A DNA stretch of 64,000 bases from the NCBI RefSeq assembly GCF_013369385.1, contig NZ_SZTO01000007.1, positions 184,390-248,389 on the forward strand. The letters are read 5' to 3'. The stretch is from Vibrio sp. 05-20-BW147 (GTDB lineage: Bacteria; Pseudomonadota; Gammaproteobacteria; Enterobacterales; Vibrionaceae). Under the pieces are notes generated by a model. It saw only the letters and a program-made list of their open reading frames with translations. It ran no database searches and was not told the origin of the DNA. Below are positions 33,590 through 43,082 of the stretch, piece by piece; positions within the stretch are counted from its first letter, which is position 1; each line of letters opens with the position of its first letter. Made by a program: the position numbers and the translations under genes.

Positions 33590-35410
33590 CTACAACGACT
33601 GAAAACGAACATCCGTTAAAGGCACGCAACAACATGCTAGCGCTTTACCCTCGCGTTTCTCTTGCTCAGTCAACGCAGGAACCTCAGGCTGATGAACTTG
33701 CCCACTGATGACGTTCACCTTGCACGCCCCACAAAAACCGGCTCGACAGCTATGCGCGATCGTCAAACCATGATTTTCAACGTGTTCAAGTAAGGTTTGC
33801 TGATTATCAGCCGTAAACGTCTCACCATTAAATTCCAGCTCAACCGTTTTGCGCTCACTGTTAGGCGACGTCGAGACACCAAACGCTTCTTGATGATAAT
33901 GGCTTTCAGGCAGCCCTTTTTTCAGCAATAAATTCTTCGCCTTTTGCATAAAGCCATCGGGGCCGCACACAAAAACCTGACGAGATTCCACCGCCTTGAT
34001 CTGTTTAAGATGCGATAAACTCAAGCGCCCTTTGAGACCAAACCAATCGATCGGTGCTTGAGTGAGCGAGATTTTAACCGTGAGCCCAGAATAGCGTGAT
34101 TTCAGCGCATCAAGCTCCTCTTTACATGGGATATCTTCAACGGAGCGACATTGGTGATAGAACACCACATCCTCGACAAGATCATGATCCGCAAGATAGC
34201 GTAGCATCGACAACATGGGGGTTACGCCACTACCTGCCGAGAGCAGCAACAAAGGTTGATGTTTGTCCTCTTGAATATGGAACTGGCCTTGTGGGGATTG
34301 TGCAAGCAGCTCATCGCCTACCTCAAGATGATCAACCAGCCAATTTGACACTCGTCCACCATCGATGCGTTTGACGGAAATGGCGTATCTTCCTGGCCGA
34401 GAAGGGCTCGACGATAAGGTATAACGACGTGAAATGGTGTCACCATCAACGGTGATTTCTAGTGGCAAATGCTGCCCTGGCAAATACGCGGGTAGTTGCC
34501 CGTGCTCTGGTTCGAGCCAAAACGTCACGAAATCCCGTGCAATGGTCTCTTTTTCGACGCAGGTAAGGCGAATATCGTGACAAGCACTGTCCGGATAGAC
34601 TTCTTTCTCTTTCACTTCCAACACCTCTACCCGGTCTCCCACTTGGATCATCCCTTCGTTCAGCGCGACTAAATTTTGTCCAAAAAAGACGCCACCTTGT
34701 TCATTGGCGCGAAACGTCAATAAGGTGTTCAGTGGTTCTTTATTGGCGCGAAACTGACCTTTCTCGACATCGACCGTGGTGAGAATGCAGCGCTCACAGG
34801 GCTTCACCGCTTCAAATATCACCTCACCAATGCGAATTTTTTTCCATCCATCTTCGGCAAACGCGTCGCAGTTGCTCACCACTAAGTTGGTGCGAAACTG
34901 ATCCATCGAATGCGTTTCCGGGCTGCGTCGATTGAGTTCTTTTAGTGACGCATCGCTTATGACCAACAGTGGGTAACCATCCGCAAAACTGACATTGTGT
35001 CCGATCTTCTCACGGACTCGATTCGATTGCTCCCCAGAAAACAACAGCTCAACACGGATCCCCAGAATATCGCTAAACCAGTCGTCCGCTTCATCAGTGG
35101 TGGTGTAAGCGGTGAAATTGTCTTTCCACACTTGCGCCGGTGTTTCTTGTCGCTTGAAGTCTTGATACTTCAGCATCAGGGCGGGTTTGTCTGGGTAAGT
35201 GAAAACAATCCCATCAGCAACCAAAGCGGAGCGTATCGTCACCATTTGAGGATATTTACGTGCAGTGACCATTTCACCTAACGCCGTCGCGACCATAAAT
35301 CGGCGATCGAAAGCAAGCCCTTGTTTTTCTACCCAAGCGGACGTTAAAGCGATTCCTCCAACGGATTTCACTGGATACACATTAATCTGTTGTAATGTGG
35401 CTGACGGCAT
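33590..35410 (-). CDS. MOSC – flavoprotein reductase – [2Fe-2S] ferredoxin fusion
   Basis: Three-part redox protein of 606 residues. Residues 1-265 are a YcbX-like MOSC module (N-terminal beta barrel INVYPVKSVGGIALTSAWVE, then the MOSC core with PCERCILTTVD, whose cysteines suit sulfur or molybdenum-cofactor handling). Residues about 285-500 are an FNR-type FAD/NAD(P)H reductase (RRYTLSSSPSRPGRYAISVK for FAD; LLLLSAGSGVTPMLSMLRYL and FVCGPDGFM for the nicotinamide). Residues about 520-606 are a plant-type ferredoxin with CRAGFCGACKVN and a distal cysteine in ALACCC. In E. coli YcbX works with a separate electron donor in N-hydroxylated base reduction; here the donor is built in. The fusion is also seen in other gammaproteobacteria. 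It is monocistronic. Confidence 0.85.
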   Translation of the reverse strand: MPSATLQQINVYPVKSVGGIALTSAWVEKQGLAFDRRFMVATALGEMVTARKYPQMVTIRSALVADGIVFTYPDKPALMLKYQDFKRQETPAQVWKDNFTAYTTTDEADDWFSDILGIRVELLFSGEQSNRVREKIGHNVSFADGYPLLVISDASLKELNRRSPETHSMDQFRTNLVVSNCDAFAEDGWKKIRIGEVIFEAVKPCERCILTTVDVEKGQFRANKEPLNTLLTFRANEQGGVFFGQNLVALNEGMIQVGDRVEVLEVKEKEVYPDSACHDIRLTCVEKETIARDFVTFWLEPEHGQLPAYLPGQHLPLEITVDGDTISRRYTLSSSPSRPGRYAISVKRIDGGRVSNWLVDHLEVGDELLAQSPQGQFHIQEDKHQPLLLLSAGSGVTPMLSMLRYLADHDLVEDVVFYHQCRSVEDIPCKEELDALKSRYSGLTVKISLTQAPIDWFGLKGRLSLSHLKQIKAVESRQVFVCGPDGFMQKAKNLLLKKGLPESHYHQEAFGVSTSPNSERKTVELEFNGETFTADNQQTLLEHVENHGLTIAHSCRAGFCGACKVNVISGQVHQPEVPALTEQEKREGKALACCCVPLTDVRFQSL

Positions 35411-35596
35411 CGAAACTTCCTTGTGAATTATGATTTATAAGATGCCATGATAGACAATTGAAGCGAGAGAGAAAACCACCAACTGATGAAATGCGTTATC
35501 TTTGCTCAGAAGGTTAGAGTATGAAAATTCAGCACATTTTTTACATCAAGAGAGAAATCGGGTGAAATAGATCACGCTTTCCTATATCATCCTGTC

Positions 35597-35663
35597 GCCT
35601 AAACGGAAGCGTTTGCTTTCTATTGTTTAGGCTCCTTTTGGATTCTTTTTCTATGGTGGGAGC
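35597..35663 (+). promoter_or_regulatory. pyrC leader: PurR-like box and SD-pairing hairpin
   Basis: ACGGAAGCGTTTGCTT (35603-35618) resembles the PurR operator known at enterobacterial pyrC. An 8-bp inverted repeat GCCTAAAC/GTTTAGGC (35597-35604, 35625-35632) surrounds it. Downstream, GCTCC (35631-35635) can pair with GGAGC (35659-35663) and so hide the Shine-Dalgarno, as in the E. coli pyrC pyrimidine-sensing leader. Confidence 0.6.
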
Positions 35664-35667
35664 AACA

Positions 35668-36696
35668 ATGACAACACTTACTATTACTCGTCCTGATGAT
35701 TGGCACGTACACTTGCGCGATGGCGAAGTTTTGGCAGATACCGTTCGCGATATCAGCCGTTACAATGGCCGCGCACTCATCATGCCAAACACTGTCCCAC
35801 CCGTCACCACGACTGAAATGGCGCTTGCCTATCGCGATCGCATTCAAGCACATAACCAAACAAAACAATTTTCTCCGCTTATGTCACTGTATTTGACTGA
35901 CAACACCACAGCGGATGAAGTGCGCAAAGCCAAGGCCAGCGGTGCAGTAGTCGCAGCAAAACTGTACCCAGCAGGCGCGACAACTAACTCCGATTCTGGC
36001 GTGACGGATGTAAAGAAAATTTATCCAGTCCTTCAAGCCATGCAAGAAGTAGGCATGTTGCTACTGGTACACGGCGAAGTGACCACACACGATGTGGACA
36101 TCTTTGATCGCGAAAAAACCTTTTTAGACAATGTGTTGGCGCCGATTGTTCAAGACTTCCCTGATTTGAAAATTGTCCTCGAACACATCACCACCTCAGA
36201 TGCGGTTGTGTTTGTGAAAAATGCCAATGAAAACGTTGCCGCAACCATTACCGCTCATCACCTGCTGTACAACCGCAATCATATGTTAGTGGGCGGCATC
36301 AAACCCCACTTCTACTGTTTGCCAATTCTTAAGCGCAACACCCACCAGCTTGCGTTGATCTCAGCAGCGACGAGCGGCAACAAGAAATTCTTCTTGGGCA
36401 CGGACTCTGCACCACATGCCAAAGGCGCGAAAGAATCCGCTTGTGGTTGTGCGGGGTCTTACACGGCTCACGCCGCTGTGGAACTGTATGCAGAGGTGTT
36501 TGAGCAAGCGGGCAAGTTGGAAAATCTCGAAGCGTTTGCCAGCCATAACGGTCCAGATTTTTACGGTTTGCCTCGCAACCAAGACACAATTACGTTGGTA
36601 AAAGACGCATGGCCTGTTCCTGCTTCAATGCCATTTGGTGGTGATATTGTGGTGCCAATTCGCGCCAATGAACACGTTGAGTGGAAAGTGAAATAG
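35668..36696 (+). CDS. pyrC: Dihydroorotase
   Basis: Cytosolic zinc enzyme of 342 residues that cyclises carbamoyl-aspartate to dihydroorotate in pyrimidine synthesis. It starts [19 protein letters not shown], the class II dihydroorotase signature with the two metal histidines (HVH). The metal-bridging lysine lies in [17 protein letters not shown], further ligands in LLVHGEV and VLEHITT, and the catalytic aspartate in [15 protein letters not shown]. The ATG at 35668 has GGGAG 5 bases upstream; in-frame starts further up lie inside the regulatory leader. Expression is probably purine- and pyrimidine-controlled through the leader described above. A strong terminator follows. Confidence 0.96.
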   Translation: MTTLTITRPDDWHVHLRDGEVLADTVRDISRYNGRALIMPNTVPPVTTTEMALAYRDRIQAHNQTKQFSPLMSLYLTDNTTADEVRKAKASGAVVAAKLYPAGATTNSDSGVTDVKKIYPVLQAMQEVGMLLLVHGEVTTHDVDIFDREKTFLDNVLAPIVQDFPDLKIVLEHITTSDAVVFVKNANENVAATITAHHLLYNRNHMLVGGIKPHFYCLPILKRNTHQLALISAATSGNKKFFLGTDSAPHAKGAKESACGCAGSYTAHAAVELYAEVFEQAGKLENLEAFASHNGPDFYGLPRNQDTITLVKDAWPVPASMPFGGDIVVPIRANEHVEWKVK

Positions 36697-36733
36697 TTTA
36701 ATCATTCCATGTATTACCCTCCTCATAAAAAAT

Positions 36734-36757
36734 GCCGCTGATTTCAGCGGCTTTTTT
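36734..36757 (+). terminator. Terminator of pyrC
   Basis: 8-bp stem GCCGCTGA/TCAGCGGC followed by six T, 37 bases after the stop. Confidence 0.9.
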
Positions 36758-36828
36758 ATGGTTTTGTGATTTCGTCATCTAAGCTAATACAAAGACACTA
36801 ACAAGAATGACAACATCAACAGCGTGCT

Positions 36829-37992
36829 ATGGATTTAGATCTTGATATCAAAACCTTATCTATCGTCACTGTGCTGATCTGCTCTGCTTATGGGATCGGC
36901 ATTTTGATGTTGCAGTCAATTCAAAATAACATCAAAGGGTTACGAATTCTCGCTATCGCAGTTTTCGTTATTGCAGTGGGTTTCTTTACTCTTAGTTTTG
37001 GCAACAGCACTAGCCTGTGGTTTTCTAAAGTTTTCGCCAACAGTTTCATTTGCTTAGGCTTTACTCTGTTTGTCTCAAGCTTACTGAGATTCCGTTGCTC
37101 TCCGTCGTTGCCCGAAAAACTAACGCTATTCTTCTATCCAGTGTTGGTTTTCTGCTTGATTTACTTTACCGACTTTGAAAACTCAACCAACGCGAGAATC
37201 ATCGCAGTCAGCCTCTATATTGCTTTTTGCAGTTTCTGCGCTGCATATGTTGTAAAAGAAGGAAAAAACGATGATCACCCTTTAGCCATCGCCTTACTCA
37301 TTGCGGCATTTATGATCCTTGCACTGTGGATGTTAGCTCGGGTTTATATCACCTACATGAGCACGCAAATTACCGACTTTATGTTTGCAAGTAGCGTACA
37401 TCAGTACTCTTTCCTTGCCATGATTTTGCTTATCCTTACGCTCGGCTTTACCTTCCCTTGGATGATCAACGCTCGCTTAATCGCCAATATTTATCAAACC
37501 TCTTTGCGAGATACACTCACCAATATTTATAACCGTAGAGCCTTAGAGGAGATGATTCCTCGGGAACTTTCACGCGCACAGCGGTTGAGGACACCGTTTT
37601 CGGTGATCATCTTAGATCTGGACCATTTCAAAAAAATTAACGACCGCTACGGTCATCAGATAGGCGATGTCACGCTGGCTGGCATTGGTCACCTATTGAC
37701 CACCCAAATTCGCAAACAGGACATCTCTTTTCGTATTGGGGGAGAAGAATTTCTCGTTGTCTTGCCGGATACCACAATAGAAAGTGCGCACATCGTCGCG
37801 GAAAAGCTTAGACAAAAGGTGGCCGAACAACGTTTTACCCCAAAGCAACAAGAGCCTTGGACGGCGAGTTTTGGAGTAGCGCAGTTACTGGACAATGACG
37901 AATGGGATGAACTTTTAAAACGCGCTGATGCAGCCTTATACCTAGCAAAACGCAAAGGCCGCAACCGAGTTTGTGATGTCTCTGATATCTAA
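36829..37992 (+). CDS. Membrane-bound diguanylate cyclase (GGDEF)
   Basis: Inner-membrane protein of 387 residues: six or seven N-terminal transmembrane helices (about 10-220), then a GGDEF domain from about 225 that makes cyclic di-GMP. The active-site loop is intact as RIGGEEFLVVLPD (GGEEF); upstream lie the metal-binding aspartate in VIILDLDHFKKIND and the substrate helix NRYG-like DRYGHQIGD. An RxxD inhibitory site is not obvious five residues before GGEEF. Cyclic di-GMP drives polysaccharide production in Vibrio, and an exopolysaccharide locus lies 12 kb downstream, though nothing here shows a direct link. The membrane segment probably senses a signal of unknown kind. Confidence 0.9.
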   Translation: MDLDLDIKTLSIVTVLICSAYGIGILMLQSIQNNIKGLRILAIAVFVIAVGFFTLSFGNSTSLWFSKVFANSFICLGFTLFVSSLLRFRCSPSLPEKLTLFFYPVLVFCLIYFTDFENSTNARIIAVSLYIAFCSFCAAYVVKEGKNDDHPLAIALLIAAFMILALWMLARVYITYMSTQITDFMFASSVHQYSFLAMILLILTLGFTFPWMINARLIANIYQTSLRDTLTNIYNRRALEEMIPRELSRAQRLRTPFSVIILDLDHFKKINDRYGHQIGDVTLAGIGHLLTTQIRKQDISFRIGGEEFLVVLPDTTIESAHIVAEKLRQKVAEQRFTPKQQEPWTASFGVAQLLDNDEWDELLKRADAALYLAKRKGRNRVCDVSDI

Positions 37993-37995
37993 CGC

Positions 37996-38907
37996 TCAGT
38001 GATGAGACTGAGTACGAAACTTACCGATAACACTCCACACAGCAACAACCAGTAACCCAGCGAGCAACCCGACTAACCCATTTAGTAAGGTAGGAATGAT
38101 GGCGCTGACAATTGAGAGGTCCGATAAATTCATGATGATCGGTTCAATCCAATGATGAACCGCAGGGACGTTGTGCACAACAATGCCGCCACCCACCAAA
38201 AACATCGCCGCAGTGCCGACGACCGTTAGTACTTTCATCAGTTTTGGCGCAAATCGGATCAGAGCCTGGCCCATGCTATTGAGTGCTCCTTTGCCTTGCG
38301 ATTTTCTCTCGAGATAGAAACCCAGGTCATCCAATTTAACAATGCCAGCCACCAAACCATACACACCAATGGTCATGGCCAACGCAATCAAACTCACCAC
38401 CAACACTTGTGTCATGGTGCTCTGCCCCTGCACGGTGCCTAACGCAATGACGATGATTTCTGCTGACAAAATGAAATCAGTACGAATGGCACCTGCAATC
38501 TTTTGTTTTTCGTATTGCTCAATGTCCTCTATTACTCGCTCTGCACTGCTACTTTCGGTTTGGTGAGAAGAGTGGAACAGCTTTTCCAGTACCTTCTCCG
38601 CCCCTTCAAAGCACAAGAACAAACCACCCAACAGCAATAAAGGCATGATGAGCCAAGGAATAAAGGCACTGATAAGCAGCGCTGCCGGAACCAAAATGCA
38701 TTTATTTTTGAACGAACCTTTCGCAACCGACCAGACAACCGGAATTTCTCTTTCTGCCGCCACACCCGACACTTGTTGGGCATTGAGCGCAAGGTCATCC
38801 CCTAGTACACCAGCGGTTTTTTTTGCCGCGACTTTCGACATCACCGCAACATCATCTAACACCGTTGCAATATCATCCAAAAGCGTTAATAGACTTGCTC
38901 CAGCCAT
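37996..38907 (-). CDS. yedI: DUF808 membrane protein YedI
   Basis: Inner-membrane protein of 303 residues with five or more transmembrane helices (for example IPWLIMPLLLLGGLFLCFEG near 90, VLVVSLIALAMTIGVYGLVAG near 175, and a final pair near 275). The conserved N-terminus MAGASLLTLLDDIATVLDDV and the segment KKTAGVLGDDLALNAQQV are diagnostic for the DUF808/YedI family, whose function is not known. It is convergent with the diguanylate cyclase gene, with only three bases between the stops. Confidence 0.88.
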   Translation of the reverse strand: MAGASLLTLLDDIATVLDDVAVMSKVAAKKTAGVLGDDLALNAQQVSGVAAEREIPVVWSVAKGSFKNKCILVPAALLISAFIPWLIMPLLLLGGLFLCFEGAEKVLEKLFHSSHQTESSSAERVIEDIEQYEKQKIAGAIRTDFILSAEIIVIALGTVQGQSTMTQVLVVSLIALAMTIGVYGLVAGIVKLDDLGFYLERKSQGKGALNSMGQALIRFAPKLMKVLTVVGTAAMFLVGGGIVVHNVPAVHHWIEPIIMNLSDLSIVSAIIPTLLNGLVGLLAGLLVVAVWSVIGKFRTQSHH

Positions 38908-39079
38908 AATTGATTTCTCATAGATAAACTCGAATCATTTCAAAATGTAACAGCGCTCTTCGGTGTCGCCAAGTGAATATTGTGCAAAAAATTGAGTAAG
39001 CCTAGCATTACGGTTGTATCTCAAGGTAACTCGATCTAACCTTGCGACATCATTTGCGCAGCCACCAATAGGGAATTCT

Positions 39080-39997
39080 ATGAAGACGCATTCAACGTAT
39101 CCAATCGGTATCGCCGGACAAAAATGGGGAGATGAGGAACGCCTCGCTTGGCGACAGCAAACCCACATAAAGCGTGAATATCAGCTTGAAGTTGTCCCTA
39201 AGATTCTTGCTTTGGCCGTAGAGTTTGAGCTTGAACAGTACGGCGCCCTCTCCTACGATCCCGCCCGCTATCCGCTTTACTGCTTAAAAACCAAAGCTTG
39301 GGATGAGAGTAAACCAACCGTATTGATCACCGGTGGCGTGCACGGTTACGAAACCAGTGGTGTGCATGGTGCTCTCAAATTTATGGCGACCGAAGCCACC
39401 CGATACGAGCCTTACTTCAACTTGGTTTGCACACCTTGCATCAGCCCTTGGGGTTACGAAACCATCAATCGCTGGAACCCAAATGCGGTTGACCCTAATC
39501 GTTCATTTTACGCAAAGAGTCCCGCCGAAGAGTCCGCCAGCCTGATGCGGTTAGTGGCCACTCTAGGCCCGATTTTGGTTCATTTTGATCTGCACGAAAC
39601 CACTGACACCGATGAGAGCGAATTCCGTCCAGCACTCGCCGCTCGCGATGGCATCGACTATATCGAAGGGATGATCCCAGACGGCTTTTACACCGTCGCG
39701 GACACTGAGAATCCTCAGCCAGAATTCCAAGCTGCGGTGATTAAATCGGTATCGCGTGTCACGCATATTGCCCCTGCCGATGAGAACGGTGAAATCATCG
39801 GTTCTCCTGTCATTCAACACGGCGTCATTCACTACCCAATGGTGAAGCTGGGTTTATGTGGTGGCGTGGCTGGTTGTCAATTTGGCACCACGACAGAAGT
39901 GTACCCAGACAGCCCTAAAGTGACCGCACAAGAGTGTGATGATGCACAAGTTGCTGCGATCGTAGGCGGTCTAGACTACGTGATCACTCAGTTATAA
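39080..39997 (+). CDS. M14-family zinc carboxypeptidase / succinylglutamate desuccinylase-like
   Basis: Cytosolic zinc-dependent hydrolase of 305 residues. Zinc ligands are seen in GGVHGYETSG (H-x-x-E) near residue 90 and the later histidine in HFDLHETTD near 175; DPNRSFY matches the substrate-binding motif of M14/AstE-AspA enzymes; a catalytic glutamate sits in GTTTEVYPDS. The M14 subfamily and the substrate (a peptide or N-acyl amino acid) cannot be told. AGGGAA precedes the ATG at 39080; an in-frame start 66 bases upstream has no ribosome site. It overlaps the convergent AraC-family gene by six bases. Confidence 0.82.
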   Translation: MKTHSTYPIGIAGQKWGDEERLAWRQQTHIKREYQLEVVPKILALAVEFELEQYGALSYDPARYPLYCLKTKAWDESKPTVLITGGVHGYETSGVHGALKFMATEATRYEPYFNLVCTPCISPWGYETINRWNPNAVDPNRSFYAKSPAEESASLMRLVATLGPILVHFDLHETTDTDESEFRPALAARDGIDYIEGMIPDGFYTVADTENPQPEFQAAVIKSVSRVTHIAPADENGEIIGSPVIQHGVIHYPMVKLGLCGGVAGCQFGTTTEVYPDSPKVTAQECDDAQVAAIVGGLDYVITQL

Positions 39998-40780
39998 CAG
40001 GCGGTTTTTATATTGCTCCGGGGTTTGCCCGGAGTATTTTTTAAACATACTGATAAAAGGGCTGGCTTGGTTATAACCGAGCGTCAATGCCACTTCCTTC
40101 ACCGTCTGCCCCTTGCGCAATAACTCCATCGAATAAAGATAACGCACGCGTAAACGCCACTCGGTAAAGCTCATTCCAAGTTCACTCTGACAGTGTCTGG
40201 CTAATGTTCGCTCAGTGGTATGCACTTTTTCTGCCCATTCTGACAAGCTCGTCGTGTCCGTCGGATTCTCTTCTACATGAGCCAAAATAGGGGCTAAGTA
40301 TTTGTGATCGGATGATGGTAGAAAATGATGTTGGGTTTCTTTGGTTGCCAGTTGATCAAGCAGAACTTGCACCAATCGTTTATCCGACTCTTCGGTCGCC
40401 ACGTTAATATCGCGCAGGCGAAAATCATCAATAATGGCCGACACAATCGGGGTGACCTGAATTAGACAAGTTTTCGCGGGAAATTTATCCGTCAGCTGTT
40501 TGGCAATATTGAGTGAACAATACTCCAATGGTCGTCGATTGAAACTGCGGTGCATAATACCGGGCGGTACCCAAATCGCCAGGTGAGGCGGCGCTAAAAA
40601 GCGGGTTCCTTGCGCTTCCATTTCTAAGATTCCACCACTGATCAATTGAACCTGACCCCAAGTGTGGCTGTGTTCACGTGTTTCGGTATTCGAGAGAAAC
40701 TCTTCGAAATTCATAAACACATCAGATGGTGGAGTATCGATTGATAACGAGGGATGAAGATGTCGAGGGGACTTTTTCAA
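39992..40780 (-). CDS. AraC-family regulator with cupin domain
   Basis: Transcriptional regulator of about 262 residues: an N-terminal cupin (EHSHTWGQVQLISGGILEME, IWVPPGIMHRSFN) and a C-terminal double HTH (TTERTLARHCQSELGMSFTEW, then KEVALTLGYNQASPFISMFK and the signature KKYSGQTPEQYK). The frame is open up to 40855 but no ATG lies near. A TTG at 40780 has AGGAAG six bases upstream and is proposed as the start; an internal ATG at 40714 is the alternative. It is divergent from an EamA transporter with about 100 bases between, a pairing typical of a regulator and the exporter it controls. Confidence 0.8.
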   Translation of the reverse strand: MKKSPRHLHPSLSIDTPPSDVFMNFEEFLSNTETREHSHTWGQVQLISGGILEMEAQGTRFLAPPHLAIWVPPGIMHRSFNRRPLEYCSLNIAKQLTDKFPAKTCLIQVTPIVSAIIDDFRLRDINVATEESDKRLVQVLLDQLATKETQHHFLPSSDHKYLAPILAHVEENPTDTTSLSEWAEKVHTTERTLARHCQSELGMSFTEWRLRVRYLYSMELLRKGQTVKEVALTLGYNQASPFISMFKKYSGQTPEQYKNRLL

Positions 40781-40879
40781 ACTTGTCTTCCTATCACGCG
40801 CAATGTCTTTTAAGAGATACTTGTAATTATAACGACCTGACAAACTATCTGACAACTGTCATTCTGCGAGTAAGTTCTC

Positions 40880-41788
40880 ATGGTTTATCTGCTTCCACTT
40901 TTTACTGTTCTTATTTGGGGCGGCAACTCCATTGTTAATAAGTTGGCAGCATCGGCTATTGAGCCGAGTGCGATGAGCTTTTATCGTTGGTTTGTGGCCA
41001 TGGCGATTCTTACCCCATTTTGCCTACCTCATGTGATTCGCCAATGGCAGCAGATAAAACCGTACCTCAGTAAACTCGCGTTTTTGGCAACGTTAGGCAT
41101 GGTGTTAAACCAATCTTTAGGTTACTACGCGGGCTTAACCACCAGCGCGTCTAACATGTCGTTGATCACCTCATTGGTCCCTTTGATCAGTGTCTTTCTC
41201 AGTGTGCCTCTTTTGGGCAAACGAGTGTCTGCTCTTAGCCTTATCGGTGGTGCAATTTCACTGTTTGGTTTGGCCTACATGCTTGGCCAAGGTGATGTGG
41301 CCTTCTTTATTGAACAACCCGTCACGCAAGGGGATGGACTGATGGTGCTTGCCGCGATTGTCTATGCCGCCTACTGCGTGTTATTGAAACGCTGGAAAAT
41401 GCCATTTTCCAATTGGACACTGATTTACATGCAAGGTCTGTTTGCTGTTGCCATGCTCACACCATTGTGGCTGACCAGCGAGCAGTTGCTACCTAGCGCA
41501 GAAGCTCTGCCTTTGATCTTTTATGCGGGCGTCGCGGCCTCCATTCTCGCACCTTGGATGTGGGTCAAAGCCATCGACAGCATTGGCGCAGAATCCAGCG
41601 CAATGTTCATGAATTTGCTTCCGGTCGTCGCAGTGGCTTTAGCGACAAGTATGCTGGGAGAGCAGGTACACCTTTACCACTTTGTTGGTGGGTTATTGGT
41701 GATCTTCGGTGTGATTCTTTCGCAACTGAAACCTCGTAAGAAAGCGGCCATGGTTCAGTCGGAAGTCACCTCCGCGACCATTTCATAA
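40880..41788 (+). CDS. EamA/DMT-family transporter
   Basis: Inner-membrane exporter of 302 residues with ten predicted helices in two repeated EamA halves (first half from VYLLPLFTVLIWGGNSIVNK, second from GLMVLAAIVYAAYCVLLKRW). The conserved EamA openings WGGNSIVNKLA and SFYRWF are present. Family members export amino acids, metabolites or drugs; the substrate is unknown. The divergent AraC-family gene probably regulates it. The C-terminus is short and basic (PRKKAAMVQ). Confidence 0.88.
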   Translation: MVYLLPLFTVLIWGGNSIVNKLAASAIEPSAMSFYRWFVAMAILTPFCLPHVIRQWQQIKPYLSKLAFLATLGMVLNQSLGYYAGLTTSASNMSLITSLVPLISVFLSVPLLGKRVSALSLIGGAISLFGLAYMLGQGDVAFFIEQPVTQGDGLMVLAAIVYAAYCVLLKRWKMPFSNWTLIYMQGLFAVAMLTPLWLTSEQLLPSAEALPLIFYAGVAASILAPWMWVKAIDSIGAESSAMFMNLLPVVAVALATSMLGEQVHLYHFVGGLLVIFGVILSQLKPRKKAAMVQSEVTSATIS

Positions 41789-41901
41789 TTCGTTGTCATG
41801 CGTAACAAGCACACCTTAGCGTCTATACGCTAAACTCATTGCTAATAAGTAACATTTTTGTTATCAAATAAGCACAATAATGACATGTTAAGGATTGGCA
41901 T

Positions 41902-42387
41902 ATGAGTCGTGGTCAACGCAGTATTACTCTGCGCTTTCTCGCAGAACCTGGGGATGTGAATTTTGGTGGAAAGGTCCACGGCGGCGCCGTAATGAAGTGG
42001 ATCGACTTAGCCGCCTACGCCTGCTCTGCAGCTTGGAGTGGCAAGTACTGTATTACTGCCTACGCGGGTGGCATTCGTTTCGTTGCACCGATACATGTGG
42101 GTAACTTGGTTGAAGTCAGCGCCAAGGTGATTTACACAGGGACAACCTCGATGCACATTGCCATTGATGTGCAGGCCAGCGATCCCAAAGATCTCAAAAA
42201 CCGACTCACCACCCATTGCATTGTTATCATGGTCGCTGTTGATGAAAATGGCCAACCTACCCCCATTCAAAAATGGATTCCTGAAACCGACGAAGATAAA
42301 GCGCTCGAGCAATCTGCGATTCGCTTGATGAACATGCGCAAAGAAATCGGTGAAGAGATGGAAGCGCACGTCAAATACCTCAAGTAG
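41902..42387 (+). CDS. Acyl-CoA thioesterase (hot-dog fold)
   Basis: Cytosolic hot-dog protein of 161 residues of the YciA/acyl-CoA hydrolase group. The family core is visible: RFLAEPGDVNFGGKVHGGAVMKWIDLAAYACSAAW-like segment with the catalytic-type aspartate in MKWID, then FVAPIHVGNLVEVSAKVIYT. It hydrolyses acyl-CoA to free acid and CoA; chain-length preference is unknown. The start is an ATG at 41902 with only a weak ribosome site. It is followed by an imperfect hairpin (GAGCGTG/CACGCTC, 42401-42432). It is transcribed alone. Confidence 0.85.
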   Translation: MSRGQRSITLRFLAEPGDVNFGGKVHGGAVMKWIDLAAYACSAAWSGKYCITAYAGGIRFVAPIHVGNLVEVSAKVIYTGTTSMHIAIDVQASDPKDLKNRLTTHCIVIMVAVDENGQPTPIQKWIPETDEDKALEQSAIRLMNMRKEIGEEMEAHVKYLK

Positions 42388-42526
42388 CCACCCCACCATC
42401 GAGCGTGTGACCTAAGCTAAGGGCTCACGCTCGTCTGTTTCGACATCATTCCAACATCAAAACGTCATAAAAGCGTCATTTTGGTTTGTTTTAATCGCTC
42501 AACTGAAATGAGCAAGAGACAACACA

Positions 42527-42772
42527 TTGAAACTAAGGGAAACCACATTAAGTGAAAGCACACTGGCCAATCTCAAGTCGGTTGAATATCAGTGGGTGCG
42601 CACCATGTATGTGGAAGGATACGCCAGTGACGAAATCAATCACTATATCCAGGCCTGTTTTGGTGGCGATGTGACGTTCGCCGATCTTTTCCGTCGAGTC
42701 GCTCTGCAACAAGAAAGCCTCTATACCCTCTTGCAATACCTTGGCTGCGCACCTTCGAGCAAAGAGTTTTGA
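42527..42772 (+). CDS. Small protein of unknown function (81 residues)
   Basis: Short reading frame with credible protein composition (RTMYVEGYASDEINHYIQAC, VTFADLFRRVALQQ) and predicted helices throughout; no family is recognised. It must start with TTG at 42527 (AAGAGA 7 bases upstream), since no in-frame ATG occurs before 42605, which weakens the call. No gene lies on the opposite strand here. Confidence 0.45.
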   Translation: MKLRETTLSESTLANLKSVEYQWVRTMYVEGYASDEINHYIQACFGGDVTFADLFRRVALQQESLYTLLQYLGCAPSSKEF

Positions 42773-42933
42773 TCCAGTACAGACCTCGCTACAAGCCACT
42801 TCATCATCGACAATTATTTTTGTGAACTGATACGCATCAGGCCCCATCTCAACTATGCGACTAAAGTTGAAATGGTTACTCTGCTTCTGTCCTTTGTACA
42901 TACTATCAAGACAAAAACATCAGATACAAAAAA

Positions 42934-42953
42934 GCCTGAGGACAAACTCAGGC
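42934..42953 (-). terminator. Second minus-strand terminator downstream of malG
   Basis: 7-bp stem GCCTGAG/CTCAGGC followed on the minus strand by a run of seven or more T-rich bases. Confidence 0.8.
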
Positions 42954-43082
42954 AATTGGTTACAAACACTGTTAGTGATAATCGTAAGGAACAAAGCTAA
43001 CAGCCAGCTATGCGTAACGCCATGATACTTTCTATTACTAGATCGGCGGCCAAACCAAATGGGTAATAAAAAGTAATAAAAC

